Below the pieces are notes generated by a model. That model saw nothing but the letters and a program-made list of their open reading frames with translations, was not told the origin of the DNA and did no database searches. Shown in pieces: positions 1 to 8,362 of a DNA stretch of 64,000 nt. Source of the DNA: Dyella_B jejuensis (lineage in GTDB: Bacteria > Pseudomonadota > Gammaproteobacteria > Xanthomonadales > Rhodanobacteraceae); the NCBI RefSeq assembly GCF_044904675.1, contig NZ_JADIKJ010000001.1, positions 62,001-126,000 of the forward strand. The letters are read 5' to 3'. Both the position numbers and the translations under genes were made by a program. How positions within the stretch are numbered: the stretch's first letter is position 1; the number at the start of each line of letters is the position of its first letter.

Positions 1-2
1 GC

Positions 3-1331
3 AACGCCTTCGTCTATCCGCCGCACACCATCTATCGGAACGTAAAGATCGCCGCCACCGGCTTCGATCCAACGCAGGACATGCACGATCATCCGCAATT
101 CCACTTCGCGTTCCAGGCGGCGCTGGCGCCCTCGCGACCACCCGCGGGAGCGGTGCCGGACCCTGTGCTGCTGCAGACTTTCCACCGGTTGCTGTGCGAC
201 GCGGTAGCCCGCTCCACCGCCGGCATGCAGTCGCCCTGGTTGCTGCAAAGCGGCGGCAAGGATTCCACCTCCATGGCCATCGCCGTGGCCGAAGCATGTC
301 CGCGCACCACCTGTCTTACTTACCTCGGCGGCAAGGAAGAAGACGAGGTGGCCTCGGCCCGCTTCGTTGCCAAAAAGCTGGGCCTGCGCCACGAAGCGCT
401 GGTCTGCGACCCCGGCCGCGCCTACGATCGCTATCTGGCGCTGGTGCCGCGCACGCCGTTGCTGACCGCGGATTTCGCCGCCTTGTCCTATGCGGACCTC
501 GCCACCGAAGTCGGTCAGAACCGCGGCGACGGCATCATCGATGCGCTGGGCTCGGATCAATATTTCGGTGTGCCGCTGCATCGGCAGGATCGCTTGCTCG
601 CCATGCTTGCGCGGCGCTTGCGCTTGCCGCAGGACGTATTCAAGTCTCGCCTGGTCAGCCGCAGTTTCAAGCTTTGCTTCGCCCTGGCCACGCTGCAGAT
701 GAATGGCTTCGAGCGTTATTTTCCCGGCTCGCGCTTCAGCGATACGGAAGTGGATGAGCTGTTTGGCTGGAACATCGCGTCGCGCTCACGCAAGCGCATG
801 GATACTTTCCATGCTGATATCACGGCTGCCGCATCGGCTGAGGCAGTCCGCCGTATCTCGCTGGTCGTGGGCGAGTCAGCCCACCTTGCCAAGGGCATGT
901 ATGTCGCCAGTGCCATGGCATTGCGTTTGGTCTATCCGTATTGCGATCCGAAGCTGCGCGACTGGATTTTCCATGATGTGCCGGACGACATGCTGATCGG
1001 CCCTGGCGGCGTCAACAAGGTACTGATGCGCAAATACATCGCCCAGCACTTCGAGCAGCTGCCATACGTGCAAACCAAGGGCTGCTTCCGTTTCGACCTG
1101 CGCGGCCTGGCCAGGCAGCGATTCGACCAGGTGCATGCGTTCGCCTTGCAGGCGCAGGCGCTGCTGCCAGGCGCACCGCGCTGGCTGGAAACGCATCGCA
1201 GCCGGCTGGACAACAAGTATTTTGCTTCGAAGTTCTACCTGCTTGCGATGACGCTGCCATGGCTGCTCAACCGCATGCAGGCCGCACCCCGCCACCAGGA
1301 CGTGGCCATCAACGAAAGTGTTTCATCATGA
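3..1331 (+). CDS. Asparagine-synthase-like ATP-pyrophosphatase, copy 1 (5' end outside the window)
   Basis: The frame is open from the window edge, and codons before the first ATG (position 81) already match the downstream paralogue (NAFVYPPH, then a GFDP block), so the true start lies upstream. About 442 residues are visible. The motif SGGKDS (about 238-258) is the PP-loop that binds ATP in asparagine-synthase and N-type ATP-pyrophosphatase domains; GSDQYFG follows further on. The family adenylates a carboxylate and then amidates it. The glutaminase (Ntn) half of true AsnB is not visible here. It is followed after 192 bp by a close tandem paralogue and sits in an exopolysaccharide locus, so amidation of a sugar acid or cell-surface component is more likely than asparagine synthesis. 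That role is inference; the domain assignment is secure. Confidence 0.8.
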   Translation, partial: NAFVYPPHTIYRNVKIAATGFDPTQDMHDHPQFHFAFQAALAPSRPPAGAVPDPVLLQTFHRLLCDAVARSTAGMQSPWLLQSGGKDSTSMAIAVAEACPRTTCLTYLGGKEEDEVASARFVAKKLGLRHEALVCDPGRAYDRYLALVPRTPLLTADFAALSYADLATEVGQNRGDGIIDALGSDQYFGVPLHRQDRLLAMLARRLRLPQDVFKSRLVSRSFKLCFALATLQMNGFERYFPGSRFSDTEVDELFGWNIASRSRKRMDTFHADITAAASAEAVRRISLVVGESAHLAKGMYVASAMALRLVYPYCDPKLRDWIFHDVPDDMLIGPGGVNKVLMRKYIAQHFEQLPYVQTKGCFRFDLRGLARQRFDQVHAFALQAQALLPGAPRWLETHRSRLDNKYFASKFYLLAMTLPWLLNRMQAAPRHQDVAINESVSS

Positions 1332-1523
1332 CCGAGCACCAACGGTCGCGAATAGAACAAGGATTTTTCTGCGCGCGCGTCAGCGGCAGTCTTGCCGCCG
1401 GCGACGTGTCATCTTCTATCGCAGTCAACGTAGAGGCGCCGCGGCGCCATGCACGACTGCGTGAAAAGTTCCGTGGCCGCCCACGCAGGCGTTTACTGCC
1501 ACGTCATGCATCTGGTGATTCCT

Positions 1524-3002
1524 ATGACTTCCGCCATGTTGCCAAAGAAAGCACACGATTCCGCTGTCCGCTCACGCATTCAGCTCAGCACGTCGCCGTA
1601 CCAGGACGAGGTTGATTTTTCGGTACTCGACGAGCTCGATCCCGGCAAGGCGCCGCTGGATCTCGTATCGATTGCCGACCTGTTGCGCAACACGTTCGTC
1701 TATCCACCGCATTCCATCTACAAGGACGTGAAAGTCGCCGCTTCCGGCTTCGATCCACGGCAGGATCTCCACGAGCATCCCCAGTTCCACTTTCCATTCC
1801 AGTCGGCGCTGGCCTCTTCGCGGCCGGCACCGGAGGACGTGGACGACCAGGATCTGCTGAAAACATTTCATCGCTTGCTGTGCGATGCGGTCGCCCATTC
1901 CACCAGCGACATGCGCGCGCCGTGGATGCTGCAGAGCGGCGGCAAAGACTCAACCACGATGGCGATCGCGGTGGCCGATGCCAGGCCGCAGACCGTCTGC
2001 CTTACCTACCTCGGCGGCGACGAGGAAAACGAAGTGGCATCCGCGCGATACGTGGCGCGAAAGCTGGGCCTGCGCCACGAAGCACTGGTTTGCGATCCTG
2101 GCCGCGCCTACGACCGCTATCTGGCGATGCTGCCACGCATGCCGCTGCTTACCGCGGATTTCGCCGCCCTTTCTTATGCGGATCTCGCTACTGAAGTAAG
2201 CCTCCGGCACGGCGATGGCATCATCGATGCCTTGGGTTCGGACCAGTATTTCGGCGTGCCGCTGCACAGCCAGCAGCGTGTGCTTGCGATGCTGGCGCGC
2301 CGCGTGCGGCTGCCGCAAAGTTTGTTCAAGTCGAAACTGGTCAGCCGCAGCTTCCGCCTTTGCTTTGCATTGTCCACCTTGCAGATGGACCAGTTCGAGC
2401 GTTACTTCCCCGGCTCGCGCTTTAGCGACGTAGAAGTGGATGAGCTGTTCGGGTGGGACATCGCCGCCTGTTCGCGACAGCGCATGGAAACGTTCCAGAC
2501 GGATATTTCCGCCGCCGAGTCGGCTGAAGCGGTACGTCGCATCTCCGTCATCATCGCCGAGTCGGCCGCGCTGGCCAAGGGCATGTACGCAGCCAACGCG
2601 ATGGCGTTGCGCCTGGTCTATCCGTTTTGCGATAGCGACCTGCGCGACTGGATTTTCCATCACGTTCCGGATGACCGCCTGATCGGCCCGGGTGGCGTCA
2701 ACAAGGTGCTGATGCGCAATTACATCGCCCAGCATTTCCAGCAGCTTCCGTATGTAAAGAACAAGGGCTCGTTCCGCTTTGACCTGTGCGGACTGGCCAG
2801 GCAACGATTCGATCAGGTGCATGCTTTTGCGCTGCAGACACAAAGCCTGCTGCCAGGTGCGCCGCATTGGCTGGAAAACCACCGCGATCGGCTCGACAAC
2901 AAGTATTTTGCCTCCAAGTTCTATCTGCTCGCCATCACGCTGCCATGGCTGCTCAGCCGCATCAGGCATGGATCGCGGCCGGTCGAGGAGCGGCTGTCAT
3001 GA
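1524..3002 (+). CDS. Asparagine-synthase-like ATP-pyrophosphatase, copy 2
   Basis: This 492-residue protein aligns almost without gaps to the preceding gene, with most residues identical, so the pair is a tandem duplication. It keeps SGGKDS (PP-loop), the GLRHEALVCD stretch and GSDQYFG. The N-terminal 80 residues end in a VYPPHSIYKDVK block that resembles the last strand of the AsnB glutaminase domain, but the catalytic N-terminal Cys and the rest of that domain are missing. The enzyme would therefore need ammonia or another partner. The ATG at 1524 is chosen because GGTGA precedes it by 5 nt; in-frame ATGs at 1449 and 1506 lack a convincing ribosome site. Its stop overlaps the next start (ATGA), so it is translationally coupled to an exported beta-helix protein. 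Substrate unknown. Confidence 0.8.
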   Translation: MTSAMLPKKAHDSAVRSRIQLSTSPYQDEVDFSVLDELDPGKAPLDLVSIADLLRNTFVYPPHSIYKDVKVAASGFDPRQDLHEHPQFHFPFQSALASSRPAPEDVDDQDLLKTFHRLLCDAVAHSTSDMRAPWMLQSGGKDSTTMAIAVADARPQTVCLTYLGGDEENEVASARYVARKLGLRHEALVCDPGRAYDRYLAMLPRMPLLTADFAALSYADLATEVSLRHGDGIIDALGSDQYFGVPLHSQQRVLAMLARRVRLPQSLFKSKLVSRSFRLCFALSTLQMDQFERYFPGSRFSDVEVDELFGWDIAACSRQRMETFQTDISAAESAEAVRRISVIIAESAALAKGMYAANAMALRLVYPFCDSDLRDWIFHHVPDDRLIGPGGVNKVLMRNYIAQHFQQLPYVKNKGSFRFDLCGLARQRFDQVHAFALQTQSLLPGAPHWLENHRDRLDNKYFASKFYLLAITLPWLLSRIRHGSRPVEERLS

Positions 3003-4165
3003 AGCGCGCCGCCAACGATGACCAGGCCTCCGATACGCGCCGCGACTTTCTTCGCCGTTCGCTGCAACTGAGCTTGCCGGCCTTGCTGCTATCGACATTG
3101 CCCACGCCGTTGAAGGCGTGGGCAGGCCAGCCGCAAGGCGGTGCGTCCGGCGTCGTGATCAATGTTCGCGACAAAGGCGCCAAGGGCGATGGCACGCATG
3201 ACGACACCGCGGCGATTCAGTCGGCTATCGACGCGCTGCCCGCGGCCGGCGGTACCGTGACCATACCGCCAGGCAACTACATGATCGACGCTTCGCGCGC
3301 GATCAGCCTGCGCTCGAACATGTCGCTGCAGATGGCGCCCACGGCACAACTCACCGCCATCGCGAACAACCTGCCGCGCTCGCACGTGATCAAGGTGTGG
3401 CGGGTGAACAACGTGCAGATCGTCGGTGGCCGCATCGTCGGCGAACGCAACGGCCATATGGGCACGACGGGTGAATGGGGCTACGGCCTCAACATCGAAG
3501 CGTCGAACAACGTCAGCGTTTCGGACCTGCATATTTCCGACTGCTGGGGCGATGGCATCTGGGTCGGCGCCCTCGGTCCGGATGGCAACGCCGTGCCGGC
3601 CACCAACGTCACGATCAACCGCGTGATTTCCACCGGCAATCGGCGCCAGGGCATGTCGATCGGGCCGGTGAATGGCGTTACCGTCATGAATTCCACTTTC
3701 AGTAATACACAGGGCACCAAACCCGAGGCCGGTATCGATATCGAACCGCAAGGGCAAGGCATGGCGCAGAACATCACCATCAGCCATTGCACCATTACCG
3801 GCAACCATGGAACGGGACTGGAGACGCACGACAACGTTGCCGGCCTGGTAATCAAGGACTGCGCCATCCATGACAACGCCGGCTACGGCATCCTGACCGT
3901 AGGCGGCAAGCTTGGCGTGGGACCGTCGCAGATCACCATTGCGGACAACGTCATCAGCGACAACGGCCTGATCGGCATAACGATCGCGGGCAATACCAAT
4001 CGCGCGCAAATCACCGGCAACACGCTTGACGGCAACAGCAACCGCTATTTCCACCGGGTGATATCGGCGCTATCGCTGCGCAGCTCGGATGCCCAGAACC
4101 GCGAATTGCGCATCGATGATTCCACCCGCGGCGTTGCCCTTTCAGGCAACAAAATTTCTTCGTGA
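2999..4165 (+). CDS. Tat-exported right-handed beta-helix protein (pectate-lyase-3-like), copy 1
   Basis: The 388-residue protein starts at the ATG overlapping the previous stop (ATGA at 2999-3002). Its N-terminus carries a twin-arginine motif (RRDFLRRS, residues 14-21) followed by a hydrophobic stretch rich in Leu and Ala, so export folded through Tat is likely. After this comes the signature start of Pectate_lyase_3 and GH28-like beta-helices (VRDKGAKGDGTHDDTAAIQ), then repeated short strands with N-x-I/V ladders (NVTINRVIS, NITISHCTI). Such folds act as polysaccharide lyases, hydrolases or epimerases on uronate-containing polymers. Tight coupling to the Asn-synthase-like gene and proximity to a glycosyltransferase suggest processing of the locus polysaccharide. 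Catalytic residues cannot be assigned by eye. Confidence 0.78.
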   Translation: MKRAANDDQASDTRRDFLRRSLQLSLPALLLSTLPTPLKAWAGQPQGGASGVVINVRDKGAKGDGTHDDTAAIQSAIDALPAAGGTVTIPPGNYMIDASRAISLRSNMSLQMAPTAQLTAIANNLPRSHVIKVWRVNNVQIVGGRIVGERNGHMGTTGEWGYGLNIEASNNVSVSDLHISDCWGDGIWVGALGPDGNAVPATNVTINRVISTGNRRQGMSIGPVNGVTVMNSTFSNTQGTKPEAGIDIEPQGQGMAQNITISHCTITGNHGTGLETHDNVAGLVIKDCAIHDNAGYGILTVGGKLGVGPSQITIADNVISDNGLIGITIAGNTNRAQITGNTLDGNSNRYFHRVISALSLRSSDAQNRELRIDDSTRGVALSGNKISS

Positions 4166-4198
4166 AGACCGTTTTTCACGGCTTGAGGGCGCGACCGA

Positions 4199-5380
4199 AT
4201 GAAGTTTCTTTTTTTCGCCAACACCGATTGGTATCTGTATAACTTTCGCCTTTCTACTGCGTTGCGCCTGCAGGCCGATGGCCATGAAGTAGTGATGGTG
4301 TCGCCACCGGGCGAATTCGGCGCTCGCTTTGCGCGACACGGTTTCCGTTGGCTGCCGCTGTCCATGGATCGCGCCAGCCTCAATCCGCTGCGCGAAACGG
4401 GCACGCTGTATCAGCTCATCCGCTTGCTGCGGCGGGAACGGCCCGACCTTGTGCATAGCTTTACGCTTAAATGCGCCATCTATGGCGCGCTCGCCGGGCG
4501 CGTTGCGCGCGTGCCTGCGATCGTCAATGCGGTAGCAGGCATGGGCTACGTATTCACCAGCGATAGTCGCAAGGCGCGCCTGCTGCGACCGCTGGTCAAG
4601 TTGCTCTTGCGCATGACGCTGGGCGGCAGCCGCTCGTTGTTGATCCTGCAGAACCCCGACGATGCGCAGGCTTTTGCCGATGCGGGGCTGGTAGACGCGC
4701 GCAAGGTCCGCGTCATTCGCAGCTCTGGCGTCAACACTACGCGCTTTCGCCCGGCGGATAACCGCCAATGCAACGAACACAAACGCTTGCGCGTGCTGCT
4801 CGCGGCGCGCTTGCTCTGGGAAAAAGGCATCCGGGAATTCGTCGATGCCGCTCGCCTGTTGCGCGAACAGGGACGCGACGTGGAATGCCTGCTCGCCGGC
4901 ACGCCGGATGCGGGTAATCCGCATTCGGTACCGCTCGCGCAAGTGCAGCAGTGGTCCAACGAGGGACTGGTACGCTGGCTCGGCCATGTCGAGGATATGC
5001 CGGCCCTGCTCAACGCAGTCGACGTGATGGCGCTGCCCAGCTACTACCGCGAAGGCGTGCCGAAATGCCTGATCGAAGGCGCTGCAAGCGGCCTGGCAAT
5101 CATCACCACCAACCTTCCCGGTTGCCGCGAAGTGGTGCCACGGCATGGCATCGATGGCCTGCAGGTTGAAGCGCGCGATGCGCAGGCACTGGCCAACCGG
5201 ATCGCGCTGCTCGATGATGATCGCCAATTGCTGTCTCGCCTTGGCGACCATGCCCGGCAGAAGGCACTGGCTGATTTCGACGAACGCCTGGTCATCCAGC
5301 GAACCGTTGATGTCTATGCCGAGCTGCTTCGGCCGCGCACCGAGCCGGAAGGCGCCTTGCCGCTGGATGTCGCGGAATAA
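4199..5380 (+). CDS. GT4-type (GT-B) glycosyltransferase
   Basis: The 393-residue cytosolic enzyme has the N-terminal pattern FFANTDWYLYNFRLSTA seen in bacterial GT4 transferases that use nucleotide sugars to extend lipid-linked oligosaccharides. The C-terminal half has the nucleotide-sugar-binding Rossmann part (RVLLAARLLWEKGI, about residues 205-220) and the E-x7-E-like region around REGVPKCLIEGAASGL (about 287-302). It starts 33 bp after the beta-helix gene, in the same direction, so it probably belongs to the same operon. It most likely adds one residue of the exopolysaccharide repeat unit; sugar and linkage cannot be read from the sequence. Confidence 0.85.
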   Translation: MKFLFFANTDWYLYNFRLSTALRLQADGHEVVMVSPPGEFGARFARHGFRWLPLSMDRASLNPLRETGTLYQLIRLLRRERPDLVHSFTLKCAIYGALAGRVARVPAIVNAVAGMGYVFTSDSRKARLLRPLVKLLLRMTLGGSRSLLILQNPDDAQAFADAGLVDARKVRVIRSSGVNTTRFRPADNRQCNEHKRLRVLLAARLLWEKGIREFVDAARLLREQGRDVECLLAGTPDAGNPHSVPLAQVQQWSNEGLVRWLGHVEDMPALLNAVDVMALPSYYREGVPKCLIEGAASGLAIITTNLPGCREVVPRHGIDGLQVEARDAQALANRIALLDDDRQLLSRLGDHARQKALADFDERLVIQRTVDVYAELLRPRTEPEGALPLDVAE

Positions 5381-5418
5381 GAAGAAGAGCCCCGGCGCCC
5401 GTCAATGACGGAAGTATT

Positions 5419-5470
5419 TGGACGTTTAGACGTCCATATGGAAATTGACGGACATGGACCTCGGGTCCAT
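5419..5470. promoter_or_regulatory. Two adjacent stem-loops in the leader between glycosyltransferase and second beta-helix gene
   Basis: Two compact hairpins follow each other: TGGACGT-TTAG-ACGTCCA (5419-5436) and ATGGACC-TCG-GGTCCAT (5454-5470). Both have 7-bp perfect stems built on a GGAC/GTCC core. Neither is followed by a T-run, so they are not ordinary intrinsic terminators. A third small inverted repeat (GTGTG...CACAC, 5519-5536) lies closer to the next start. They may control the expression ratio between the glycosyltransferase and the second beta-helix gene, or stabilise mRNA ends. Confidence 0.5.
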
Positions 5471-5562
5471 CCGTGCAGTTTACCTTTCGCCCGGTAAATA
5501 AAGCGTAATTTCTTCTAGTGTGAACGAAAACACACCGGAAGGGGTTGCGCTTTCACGTGTAA

Positions 5563-6810
5563 ATGACGCAACGTAGCCTCTGTTTTGACGCAAATGAGGC
5601 TGTTCCCGCTGTGAAAAGTAATGCGCTGATCTTCACGAACGTGAAAAACCCCAAGCAAGGATGCGCATCGGTAGTAGGGAAAATTGGCATCAACCTGAAC
5701 GCTCGCCGCAAATTGCTGGCATTCGCCGTCGCATCTCTGGCGTTATCCGCAGTGGCTTCGCCGGCGTCCGCTACCAACTGGTGGACGCAGACACCCGCCG
5801 TCTCGGTCGGCTCGACGGTCATCAGCGTTCGCAACATGGGCGCCATGGGCAATGGCACCACCGACGACACGGCCGCATTCCAGGCAGCAATCAACGCCCT
5901 GCCCGCCAGCGGCGGCACCATCTCGGTGCCGAACGGCACTTACATGATCAATACCCTCAAGGGCATCACCATGCGCTCGCACACGCGCCTGTCGATGGCC
6001 GGGAATGCTTCGCTCGTCGCCATTCCCAACAACGCCCAGCGCTATTGGGTCCTGAAGGTGTGGGACGTCAACAACGTGGAAATCGTCGGCGGCCACATCG
6101 TCGGCGACCGTACCAAGCACCAGAATACCGGCGGCGAATGGGGTTACGGCATCAACATCGAGGGCTCCAAATCGGTCTACGTGCATGACATCGCCGTCTC
6201 CAATTCGTGGGGCGATGGCGTGCTGGTCGGCGCGACCGGGTCGGGCAGCACTGCGGTGCTATCGAGCGGCGTAACGCTGAACCGGGTCCAGTCCAGCAAC
6301 AACCGGCGCCAGGGCCTGACCATTGGGCCGTGCACGCAGCTGTACGTTGTCAACAGCAGCTTTACCAGCTCCAATGGCGCCGCACCGCAGGCCGGCATCG
6401 ACATCGAACCGCAGACCCAGGGCACGACCCAGCAGGTACGCATCGAAGCCAGCACACTGTCCAACAACGTGGGCAATGGCCTGGAAATGCACGCCAACGT
6501 AAGCGGTGTCGTGCTGACTGGCAGCACGGCCGAGAACAACCAGGGCTTCGGCGTGTTCGACAGCGGTGCCGACAATGTGCAGATCACCAGCAACAACTTG
6601 ACCGAGAACTACCTGTTCGGCGTGCAGATTTCCAGCCCGACCAAAGACGTGCAGATCACCAACAACAGCATCACCTATAACGGCGATGCATGGTTCTACG
6701 ACCACAAGGAGTCCATCTTCACCAAGGGCTGGGATCCGCGCGATATCTCGATCCAAAGCTCCGCCACGGGCATCGCCCAGGCCAACAACGTCATCTCACC
6801 GCAGCTTTGA
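5563..6810 (+). CDS. Exported right-handed beta-helix protein (pectate-lyase-3-like), copy 2
   Basis: This 415-residue paralogue of the gene at 2999-4165 shares the VRNMGAMGNGTTDDTAAFQ opening, the GEWGYGINIEGS block, RRQGLTIGP and AGIDIEPQ. A basic ARRK followed by a hydrophobic stretch ending in ASPASA marks a signal peptide around residues 47-70, possibly Tat. That leaves an unusually long leader from the ATG at 5563, whose upstream sequence has no good ribosome site, so the true start is uncertain. It is separated from the glycosyltransferase by a hairpin-rich 182-bp leader and followed by two terminators. Presumed role: cleavage or remodelling of the locus polysaccharide outside the cytoplasm, probably on the same substrate as copy 1. 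Confidence 0.75.
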   Translation: MTQRSLCFDANEAVPAVKSNALIFTNVKNPKQGCASVVGKIGINLNARRKLLAFAVASLALSAVASPASATNWWTQTPAVSVGSTVISVRNMGAMGNGTTDDTAAFQAAINALPASGGTISVPNGTYMINTLKGITMRSHTRLSMAGNASLVAIPNNAQRYWVLKVWDVNNVEIVGGHIVGDRTKHQNTGGEWGYGINIEGSKSVYVHDIAVSNSWGDGVLVGATGSGSTAVLSSGVTLNRVQSSNNRRQGLTIGPCTQLYVVNSSFTSSNGAAPQAGIDIEPQTQGTTQQVRIEASTLSNNVGNGLEMHANVSGVVLTGSTAENNQGFGVFDSGADNVQITSNNLTENYLFGVQISSPTKDVQITNNSITYNGDAWFYDHKESIFTKGWDPRDISIQSSATGIAQANNVISPQL

Positions 6811-6818
6811 CGCCAAAC

Positions 6819-6863
6819 GATGCGGGTTGCTGACACGGCCCGCATCGACATACTCGTTTTTTT
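6819..6863 (+). terminator. Intrinsic terminator, first of a tandem pair
   Basis: GATGCGGG (6819-6826) pairs with CCCGCATC (6839-6846) across a 12-nt loop, and a run of seven T follows at 6857-6863. It lies 9 bp after the stop of the beta-helix gene. Confidence 0.6.
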
Positions 6864-6886
6864 CCGCAACAGAGCATGACCTTGCA

Positions 6887-6916
6887 CGGGCGAATGCATA
6901 TTCGCCCGTTTTTTTC
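6887..6916 (+). terminator. Intrinsic terminator, second of a tandem pair
   Basis: CGGGCGAAT-GCAT-ATTCGCCCG forms a perfect 9-bp stem with a 4-nt loop and is followed directly by seven T. It closes the plus-strand exopolysaccharide operon just before the convergent flippase gene. Confidence 0.85.
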
Positions 6917-6946
6917 GGAACGGCCATCTGGAAAGGCAATGCGGGC

Positions 6947-8281
6947 TCAACGCGCCCGACGCTTGTCCGAGTGGAACCGGCGTACACCCATGTACAAGGC
7001 CAGCAGCAGCGATGTTTCGCCAATGACGGTGGCAACCGCCGCACCCATTTCGTGGTGGGCCGGGATCAGCAGCGCGTTAAGCACGATCACCACGACCGCA
7101 CTCAACCCCATGGCGAAAACCCGGTAACGCATGTGCTGCTCATTGAGCAAGGAGGAACTGACCGCTGTGGACAGGAAGCGTATCGGCACGCATACAGCGA
7201 GCACCATCAGGACTTTCACCACCGGCTGGTACTTCTCGCCGAAGATGATCGGTACGATCCACGGCGATACCAAGGCCAGCGCCGCGCCCACCAGCAAACC
7301 GGAGACCAGCATCGCGATGCTGCCCTGGCGATAGACCATCCAGAACTTCGCCGGATCGTGCGCGGCCCATCGGTGCAGCTTGGACAACAGGAACTTCTGG
7401 TACAGCGTGGCCGGTATCAAGTAGATCGCGGTCATCACGCCCAGCGCGATACCGAAGATGCCTGCTTGCGCGTTGCCTCCGAGATATTTCAGCAATACCG
7501 TGCTGATCTGGAAAAAAATCGGATAGAGCACCGCTTCGGCGCCGTAGGCCCACGCCTGCGACCATAGGTACGTCATGCTCGGCGGTACCGCATCCGGCAT
7601 GGTTGCCGGCCGCTGTCCATGCCCATGCAGTTGCATCCCGCCGCGCAGCATCGTGAGCAACCGCGGCAGCGCCAGCAAGGCAACGCACAGGGCGATGATG
7701 CCGAAGCCGGCGGCAACGAAGTGCACGTCAAGCCTGGGCATCAACAACAGCAGGGTCGCCACCAGCAACCGGCTGCCCGGAATCATCAACTGCCATGAGG
7801 CCATGGCGCGGTGTCGCTCCTCCAGCCGCTGCTGGCTGCTGAGCAGGTTCACCGCCAAAATGCTGAGCACCACCGGCAGCAACAACCACAAGATGCGCCT
7901 GGCATCCGGCGTCGCGCCGGTGAACGACCACACTGTCACGGCCGACAACGTCAGCAGCGTGCTCGCTCCGATAAAACGCAATGAGGGGCGCAACCATCGA
8001 TTGGCCGCCCATCCTTCCACCCCATAAACCTGCAGCCAGTACTGCGGCAGGCCGAAGCCCGCCAACGGTGCGACCATGGTGATGGTCGCCAATGACGAAG
8101 CGAACAGGCCGTAGCCGGCTGGCGCCAGCTCACGCGCCAATAGCGCCTGGGTAAGAAACGTGAGGGCGGCGCCGAGTCCAGTGGTGATCCACAGCATGGA
8201 AATGGCGCCGAGCGCATGTCGCCACCCTTGCGGCAGGCGAGCGGCGAAACCGCCGTCCGGAACGAGGACATCGCGCTTCAT
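6947..8281 (-). CDS. wzx: Wzx-type polysaccharide repeat-unit flippase (MOP superfamily)
   Basis: The 444-residue protein is almost entirely hydrophobic, with about 12-14 predicted membrane segments starting around residue 24 (ISMLWITTGLGAALTF). LLARELAPAGYGLFAS near the N-terminus is the typical opening of Polysacc_synt/oligosaccharide flippases. It would move undecaprenyl-linked repeat units across the inner membrane. A frame upstream to 8341 is open, but that stretch consists of a perfect inverted repeat, so the ATG at 8281 (MKRDVLVPDG) is preferred. It is the last gene of wzb-wzc-wzx, 81 bp after wzc with a strong hairpin between them. No Wzy polymerase is visible in the window. Confidence 0.82.
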   Translation of the reverse strand: MKRDVLVPDGGFAARLPQGWRHALGAISMLWITTGLGAALTFLTQALLARELAPAGYGLFASSLATITMVAPLAGFGLPQYWLQVYGVEGWAANRWLRPSLRFIGASTLLTLSAVTVWSFTGATPDARRILWLLLPVVLSILAVNLLSSQQRLEERHRAMASWQLMIPGSRLLVATLLLLMPRLDVHFVAAGFGIIALCVALLALPRLLTMLRGGMQLHGHGQRPATMPDAVPPSMTYLWSQAWAYGAEAVLYPIFFQISTVLLKYLGGNAQAGIFGIALGVMTAIYLIPATLYQKFLLSKLHRWAAHDPAKFWMVYRQGSIAMLVSGLLVGAALALVSPWIVPIIFGEKYQPVVKVLMVLAVCVPIRFLSTAVSSSLLNEQHMRYRVFAMGLSAVVVIVLNALLIPAHHEMGAAVATVIGETSLLLALYMGVRRFHSDKRRAR

Positions 8282-8311
8282 GCCGCGAAGACCTTGCGCG
8301 GACCCAGGACA

Positions 8312-8344
8312 CCGATGCGCAGCGAAAGCTTCGCTGCGCATCGG
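8312..8344. promoter_or_regulatory. Perfect 15-bp stem-loop between wzc and wzx
   Basis: CCGATGCGCAGCGAA (8312-8326) pairs perfectly with TTCGCTGCGCATCGG (8330-8344) across a 3-nt loop. There is no U-run on the minus-strand transcript, so it is not a standard terminator. It may act as a processing or stability element or attenuator lowering wzx relative to wzc. Confidence 0.6.
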
Positions 8345-8362
8345 ACGTCCACCACGAGCGGG

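Noticed and set aside
1328..1615. An open frame starting at an ATGA overlap with the first Asn-synthase-like gene
   Set aside because: It would encode an Arg-rich peptide and overlap the second Asn-synthase-like gene by 92 bp. It has no ribosome site or homologous look; the ATGA is probably chance.
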